Positions 58,351-64,000 of a DNA stretch of 64,000 nt are shown piece by piece. A program made the translations under genes and the position numbers. Position 1 is the first letter of the stretch, and each line of letters starts with the position of its first letter. The notes below the pieces were generated by a model. It was not told the DNA's origin. It made no database searches and saw nothing but the letters and a program-made list of their open reading frames with translations. This stretch comes from Takakia lepidozioides (Eukaryota > Streptophyta > Takakiopsida > Takakiales > Takakiaceae), in NCBI GenBank assembly GCA_030704615.1, contig CM060731.1, forward strand, positions 91,120,756 through 91,184,755. The letters run 5' to 3'.

Positions 58351-58699
58351 TTTTTTTCATGAATTTATTGAGTAGTAATATCCAATCATTATTGATATAT
58401 CTCCCGTCTCTAGGGTAGCCTGTGCGATTGATATTGTCGAGGCTTCAACCATTGTCCCAGGTATGCCCACTTTGCAATTTTTCATGAATTTCCAGCGACC
58501 CAAGCACTTGAAATTCCACATCTCCCACAGCACGGGTCCAAAAATCATGACACCAAGCCCGTGCACCCCTCCTCGTCGAGGGCTTTCCAACGGTACCAAG
58601 CACCAGTGCCGGGGCCTTGCGGTTGGGGACATCTCAACGCTACAAAACAAAACAAAACAAATAAGCGGCTCGTCGCGCAATTGATCCTCCTTATGGTGA

Positions 58700-60000
58700 G
58701 TACCTATTAGAGTATTATGATGTTCGTAGCAAGGAATGTAATTAGGTAATCTAAAGGCAATAAATACAGGTTTATGGTCCGTCCAATATGCTTCTATAAT
58801 GCCAAATATGCAGTGTTGGTGAGGTGCATTTGTCTAAACATGGTCTAGTTGAGATCCATAAATAATAGTATTAATTAATAATACAAATTAATAAAAGAAG
58901 TGTCACATTAGTGGAAAAAAATAACCACTTTCTGGGGCCGCGAAGGCTTACTGGGGAGAAACTTTCCCATGACTCTAGCAAACTAGCTAGCGAAACCGAT
59001 CAAAGAAGAGAGACGAGCTATGGAGCTTGGTGCCAGATCGAGCAAAGGTGGAAATGCTACTAAGAGAGGATAGATCTTCTAAGAGAATCTGGGAAGAGCA
59101 TAGAGAAAAGTAGTGGAGAATTGAGAACACATCGCAGCACAGAATCAACAAGTGCCTGGAGCTGGAACCACACCTCGGGAAGAAGTGGGCGATTGCAGGG
59201 GTGGTGAGTGTTATCTGCAGAGTAACTTGGAGGTAATGGAATTTCAAGTGCGCTTTAGACTTAGGGTCTCTAGCTCGTTTGTGACGCCAGTTGAATTCAG
59301 TGTCCCCCCCAGGGGACCTCCCATTGAGCGGGGTTCCTACCATTGAATGCGTAACGGAAGACAGGCTCCGAGCAGGTCATTTTTACCCCAGGTGCTGGCG
59401 AAATCTTAGAGTAGCTTCCTCCCCCGGCGCTCTAAAGTACTAATTGGGAATTAGAGTTGCATGTGAAAAGAAGACGATGAATTTTTGCAATTGATTTGTT
59501 GTTACGGTATTACTCTGTAAAAGATCTACATTAAAATCCCTTATTATTATAGTTGGACATGTATGTGGGAAATTATCAATGAGCTTTTTGAGAGAGAATA
59601 TAAGAAAATAGTTAATTGTAGTGTTGGAGGTTTATACACCGCAATTATGTGAATTGTTTTCCTGGTATTCAAATTAAATGTTGCAGCTATATATTCAGAT
59701 TCCCGCTTGGTTGCTAATTTAACATGTGTGCGAATATTTTTATATGTTCTTTTTAAAAATATTGTTGGTTTTTTCAGTCGACTTTGTCAAAATTTTATAT
59801 ATGTGTCCATTTCTAAATTAAATAATCCAATAAGTTTGTTGAATGAAATATTTGTATTAACATCCATTTTATTTAGTGTATCAAATATATCGTTTGCTAT
59901 CTTTGCATATCGTCTTGTATCATTGTCATCTAAGCTCCATCTAAGTCTTGTTGAAAAGGTTCTAAAATCAAAGTTAAATGCATAGGAGGTAATGGATAAT
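58700..60000 (-). pseudogene. Endonuclease/exonuclease/phosphatase (EEP)-type domain remnant in an AT-rich island
   Basis: Reading leftwards in broken frames: HIIAVYKPPT (59652-59619), PTIIIRDFNVDLL (59552-59515; the usual GDFN with Gly replaced by Arg), then after a GC-richer stretch of about 550 bp, SQLDHV.TNAPHQHC and IIEAYWTDHKPVFIAF (58858-58750). YKPP, GDFN.D, LDH and (S/T)DHKP are the four landmarks of the apurinic-type endonucleases carried by LINEs and by Helentron-type Helitrons. The YWTDHKPVFI wording is closer to the latter in my judgement, but this is inference. The frameshifts and a stop show it is dead. Confidence 0.55.
58890..59440. other. GC-richer insertion-like segment inside the EEP remnant
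   Basis: Composition changes sharply at both edges relative to the AT-rich flanks, and the EEP motifs on either side would be near neighbours without it. A 118-aa minus-strand frame (59343-58987) has no known motif. Target duplication not established. Confidence 0.35.
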
Positions 60001-60343
60001 AAAAACGACATATTGCTTGATGGCATACTAAACATATTGGCAAAGTTTGAAAGTAAACAAAAATCATTTGGATGGTCAACTGTTCGTTCGCCCTTTGAAT
60101 GGACATGTACGTGTTGTTGGAAGACAGGGTGAACGTGTCCTTGGGGGGCAAATGAATTTGTTTTGTTTTGAAAGAGAAGACTCCAGTCGAAGCCGACATA
60201 ACTAAGAGCCACTTCGCCTTGCTACTACTGCCACTTTTCAGGGGTGGGCCTTGTAATAAAGGAAAGTTTCAAAGTTTCAATGTCGCGGCTCTTTGCCTTG
60301 ATATGTCCATCCAAACATTATTTCCTCAATCATCAGAGCCATA

Positions 60344-60991
60344 TCAGCCTGTCCAAACATGAGGAATGCTTCTTATCAAACCCTTAGGGTTTATCCACTC
60401 CATACCCCGGTTTGGGTACAACATGTGTACAAAACCAATAGGGGCAGGCTTTGATACATGGGTAATGAAATTCCTGCCATGGGCATGTGCCTCAATCCTT
60501 CTGATTCCAACATTCATCTCATCTGCACAAACAGGGTAAAATAACATACCATGATAGAATTCTTCACAGGTCCATCCAAGAATTGAAGTCTCTCTTGTGG
60601 ATTGGGGACACCTCCCCATTGCTTTGTCTAGTCCGAAAAGACTCTTGGCTGATGGTGCTTGAATTGGAGCCAGAACCTCCGTATGAAGTTCTGGTGAAGG
60701 CCTTTGAATTTTCAAAGTTGTGGGAGGAGCTCTACCCACGGCCAGAACGCCCGCCTCTTTGGTAGAGGCCTCTGCCACGCACAGGGGTACCTCTTCCCCG
60801 ATTGTTACCAGCCTTGCCTTGCTGCATAGGAGCTGGTCCATCCATGCGTTGTCTTTTGTAACCACTGAAGTGTGGCTTAGGGAGGCTATCTGAAAAAGTT
60901 CCAGGTTTGAGTAGCCTTTCAATGTATCTGGCACCTTTGGCTTCACCCATTTTGGCAAGTACCTTAGCATCAGGATCTGCAGTAAACTCAC
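60344..60991 (-). CDS. Second frame overlapping the gag-like ORF (possible pol start)
   Basis: The 215-aa frame overlaps the gag-like ORF over 260 bases. Its non-overlapping part reads VPLCVAEASTKEAGVLAVGR, SILGWTCEEFYHGMLFYPVC and NFITHVSKPAPIGFVHMLYP, ending at a stop near 60344. No RT or integrase motif is visible before the stop. An overlapping downstream frame is typical of retroelement pol, but with no catalytic motif this stays a guess. Confidence 0.25.
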   Translation of the reverse strand: MSLLQILMLRYLPKWVKPKVPDTLKGYSNLELFQIASLSHTSVVTKDNAWMDQLLCSKARLVTIGEEVPLCVAEASTKEAGVLAVGRAPPTTLKIQRPSPELHTEVLAPIQAPSAKSLFGLDKAMGRCPQSTRETSILGWTCEEFYHGMLFYPVCADEMNVGIRRIEAHAHGRNFITHVSKPAPIGFVHMLYPNRGMEWINPKGLIRSIPHVWTG

Positions 60992-62172
60992 AGGCAGCCT
61001 CCATGATAATCTCTCGAGTCATCTGAAAGGTTACCTGTGCCAGAACAGCAGATCGAGCTGTTTTCATCATCCACACCAAGAAATTATAATACTTGGTCTG
61101 AATAGAAGGAAATGCATCGTCAGGGAAGAACACCGTAAGGTTGTTTAGCATGTACCAAACAATGTGATCGAACCATGCTACACTTCCGATGCATGCTGAT
61201 GGGGCACCACCTTGTCCAGAATTGCATCTGATGTATGGCCTATGCCAGTTAAACAACTGACTTTTGTGGTTCTTAGATCTTGCTGAACCAGTCGGAAGGT
61301 CATTTTTTGTCCTCAAAGTCATGTTGTCCCCCTTATCACACATTTTGTAGTAGAAGGTCCTCAAAGGCCATGAGACCGCAAGTGGTTCTTTTTTGAACCT
61401 CTGGAAGCCTTCTTTTGCATCTGCTGCACACCTATTGCGTTCTGCGGGTGTGAGGTTGGCCCATTTTACGCACATATCAATTGATATGGGAGCCATCAGA
61501 TTGATGTTTGCATGCGGGTGCCACATCATGTGGTCGTTATTTGCTACCTCAAGCTCCACGGCCCTTGGAGGCAGCCAAGGGACGAACTGTAGGTTACCAA
61601 GTGTTGCTCCAGCAGCCCTCTCTTGCTCCACTTGAGAGAGCTCAACCTGCTCACAGAAATCCCTTACTGCATCATTTTCTCCTTCAGGCAGAATCATATG
61701 TCCTAGAATAGGATGGTTAGTCACTGATGGAATAAAATCTTTTTCCATGGCATTGGAAGATTTATGTGTGGAAGCGGGCTGTTCATCATCCGGGTTTGCC
61801 AGCCTTAAGTGCTTCTTCAATTGCAGCTCCTTTTTTCTCCCAGTAAGACAGTTCACTAGCATCCTGTTCCAATATCTTAGCCAATTTGGCATTGTACTCC
61901 TTGAGTCTTTCAAGGTACTTGCCACCTCTGTTTGCACAAATTCCAAGAGCTACCCAATCCTCCAGGGCTAATGTTTCAAGCAATAAAACAGGGCTGTCAT
62001 CACCTGAACTGTTCATAGCTGCGGAATCCATCGTTTGCACTGTGGAATGGAAATCACTTGGAGTGATTTGCAGCAAGGTAGCTTGTACTGCTGGAATTGG
62101 AGGAGGTAAAGGGGGCTGGTACCCCATTGTCATGAGGTCCTCGCTCCATTCAGGGATGTGTTTGGTCACCTT
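60732..62172 (-). CDS. Gag-like protein with RG-rich tail, retroelement candidate
   Basis: An exon-like start at 62172 follows an acceptor (TTTGGCCATGACAG). The first frame, to 61786, includes KYLERLKEYNAKLAKILEQD (coiled coil). Near 61800 it passes to a second frame that runs to 60732 (404 aa from 61946 as an isolated ORF). That frame contains WLPPRAVELEVANNDHMMWH, CVKWANLTPAERNRCAADAK, KSQLFNWHRPYIRCNSGQGG and SVAWFDHIVWYMLNNLTVFF, and ends in an RG-rich tail (NRGRGTPVRGRGLYQRGG). RG tails bind RNA or DNA. A coiled coil plus RG tail followed by a second overlapping frame is the layout of a gag-pol pair, as in some DIRS-like elements, but I do not recognise the family. It could also be a host protein. 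The frame passage at 61800 may be an indel. Confidence 0.4.
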
Positions 62173-62933
62173 CTGTCATGGCCAAAAAAAGTGTGTTAGT
62201 ATGTTATAAACAGATCTGGAAATAGAAGGGAGAGTGATTGATAGTGTGTACAAACACCACTTTGTACATTGGTCTAAGGAACAGAGAGGGAAGATAAATG
62301 TCTTGTCGAGACATGGACAAGACCAAACAAGGTCTTTGTCAAATTTTACGACAAATCAGCCTCATAACGAGGCACTATCAATCACTCTTCATTCATAAAC
62401 CAGTCTGATGACATATAACAGATCTCACGGTTCATGAAATCTCTGGGTGGGGGGGTGGGATTATATAAAAATCCGCTTCAGTATATGCTTCATTATCATG
62501 TTTGTCCAAACAAGGACCCAATCATGTATCACATGTGTGGGTGTGCTTTCAGATGTAACAATAGCAACTGTTCATAGCAGGAAAAACTTGTTTATCCTGC
62601 TAACAATACTCCCCATGATTACATTAACACTCTGAAAATGAAGTTCCAGTTTTTATGTAATCTTATGGCCATATCAAAGCATCAGATAGATTGTGAACCA
62701 TTTACACATAAGGGGTATGACCTCATACCTTGTTTTTTTGCCCCAAGACCTGGTTTAGGTCTGGGGCCATTGTATAAATGTGGTAACAAGGTGTTGAGTA
62801 GCAAGCAATTATACATATTGATATTTTTACCATTGTGCAGAGCAGGAAAGCAAGTCTTAAGATTGCTAAAATTTATCACCCATGGTTACATTGTATTTGT
62901 GTAGATATTTCTAAGCAGCGTGTAAACAAGGAA
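62173..62933. other. No gene recognised
   Basis: Upstream of the gag-like exon. A CCAAGACCTGGTTTAGGTCTGGGG segment near 62743 resembles parts of the 62934-64000 duplication (CCCAGAGCCTGGTTTAGTTC), so an older copy of that repeat may start here. Confidence 0.4.
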
Positions 62934-64000
62934 CATAACAGAGGTTATTGTATTATGTTCCATAGCCTGGTTTCAGTCTGGGTACAGCATACACATGCCC
63001 TAGCAAAGTGTTTATAAAATCACAAAGCATCCTGTAAATACATAGAGATACATCTGGGCTGCATAGGTCTAAACCCTGATGTCTTACAAGGTTTTAGCCA
63101 GATTGTCTGGGTTCCAACAAAGACCTCACTACTGTGTTACTTGGTACAAGTCAAATCAGTAAAGCCAGCAAGGGTCATTTTAACACAACATATAGAGTAG
63201 AGCTATGACCAAATTGTTAATCAGCCTGTTATCCAGATTTAGACATTACATGTTTTGTCTTTAGTCCCAGAGCCTGGTTTAGTTCTGGCGTCAATCTGTG
63301 GCAATCTCATCAGGGTATTTGTCTATCACAGACTGAAAGGAATCCCAAAAAAAAAACCCGAGGGCCTGCATTAAACATATACATGGCCAAAAGCCCAGTG
63401 GCTGGGATACCATACGACCTCCTACATTGCTGCTTGGTATGCTCCAAGTCACAGTAGCAGGCCAGTATTGTAAACATGGAACATAACATAGGAATTGTAT
63501 TATGTTCCATAGCCTGGTTTCAGTCTAGGTACAACATACACATACCCTAGCAAAGTGCTTATAAAATCACAAAGCATCCATGTAAGTACATAGAGATACA
63601 TCTGGGCTGCATAAGTTTAAACCCTGATGTCTTAAAAGGCTTTAAACAGATTGTCTAGGTTCCAAAAAAGACCTCACTACTGTGTTACTTGGTCCAAGCC
63701 AAATCAGTAAAGCCAGGGTCATTTTTAGAAACACAACATTGTTAATCAGCCTGTTATCCAGATTTAGACATTACATGTTTTGTCTTTAGTCCCAGAGCTT
63801 GGTTTAATTCTGGGGGCAATCTGTGGCTATCTCAGCAAGGTATTTGTCTATCACAGACTGAAAGGAAATAAAAATAGAGGGCCTGCATTAAACAACATAC
63901 ATGGCCAAGAGCCCAATGGTTGGGATACCATACGACCTCCTACATTGCTGCTTGGTATATTCCAAGTCACAGTAGCAGGCCAATATTGTAAACCAAGAGC
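62934..64000 (+). repeat. Tandem duplication, unit about 547 bp, reaching the window end
   Basis: Unit 1 (62934-63480) and unit 2 (63481 onwards) share TTGTATTATGTTCCATAGCC, AAGCATCC..GTAAATACATAG, CAGATTGTCTGGGTTCC, TATCCAGATTTAGACATTAC and CATACGACCTCCTACATTGC in the same order, with scattered substitutions and small indels. Unit 2 is cut by the window edge. No ORF is preserved in it. Confidence 0.9.

Noticed and set aside
59787-60212. 141-aa minus-strand ORF as an independent gene
   Set aside because: It is AT-rich sequence continuous with the endonuclease island, has no motif of its own, and probably belongs to the upstream part of that element.

Overview
The window is a repeat-dominated piece of a streptophyte nuclear genome (land plant or charophyte alga). 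The evidence is plant-type spliceosomal introns (GT..AG), plant CACTA/En-Spm (tnp2), Mutator-like (MULE, SWIM finger), Ty3/gypsy and LINE elements, a PLS-type pentatricopeptide-repeat remnant, and one intact-looking host gene whose product is closest to plant CCDC130/YJU2B. Nothing bacterial (operons, CRISPR) and no tRNA or rRNA gene was seen. The species cannot be fixed by reading alone.

Layout. 1-1740: end of a multi-exon gene with a DNA-methyltransferase-like C-terminal fold, already decaying. 1890-3351: a Ty3/gypsy gag-protease-RT fragment that runs in frame into a DUF8039-like transposon domain. 3.35-6.2 kb: mostly non-coding, with a GGCTGTGAC repeat and a 26-C run. 6.2-7.25 kb (-): gypsy RT/RNase H. 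7.6-10.5 kb (-): an element coding a Ptta/En-Spm-like protein plus a coiled-coil/FCP1-like phosphatase-domain protein. 10.77-12.13 kb: LINE remains. 14.2-16.0 kb (+) and 22.25-17.72 kb (-): two tnp2 (CACTA) transposase copies, the second nearly complete but frameshifted.

24.1-33.86 kb: two MULE copies in inverted orientation, separated by about 2.4 kb made almost entirely of short, near-perfect palindromes (core AAATGCGGNNCCGCATTT, about 53-bp period). The right-hand MULE is cut at 33856 by a canonical CACTA terminus. 33.86-43.05 kb: CACTA subterminal sequence, a reverse-strand multi-exon ORF set, a direct duplication, a second CACTA-like end, and a second, decayed copy of the FCP1-like element. 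46.2-47.0 kb: a second palindrome array with a different flank. 47.05-47.52 kb: a PPR pseudogene.

48.3-57.25 kb: the one convincing host gene, a CCDC130/YJU2B (CWC16-family) splicing factor of 321 aa in seven coding exons. Its first coding exon ends with the ATG itself. Its two largest introns carry antisense LINE fragments. 57.6-58.35 kb: a degenerate tandem repeat. 58.7-60.0 kb (-): an AT-rich island with an endonuclease/exonuclease/phosphatase-type coding remnant. 60.34-62.17 kb (-): a gag-like protein with an RG-rich tail and an overlapping second frame. 62.93 kb to the end: a tandem duplication of about 547 bp.

The mobile elements are mostly dead. Several of the stops read are C-to-T or G-to-A changes, including three CAG-to-TAG in one MULE, consistent with decay of methylated DNA.
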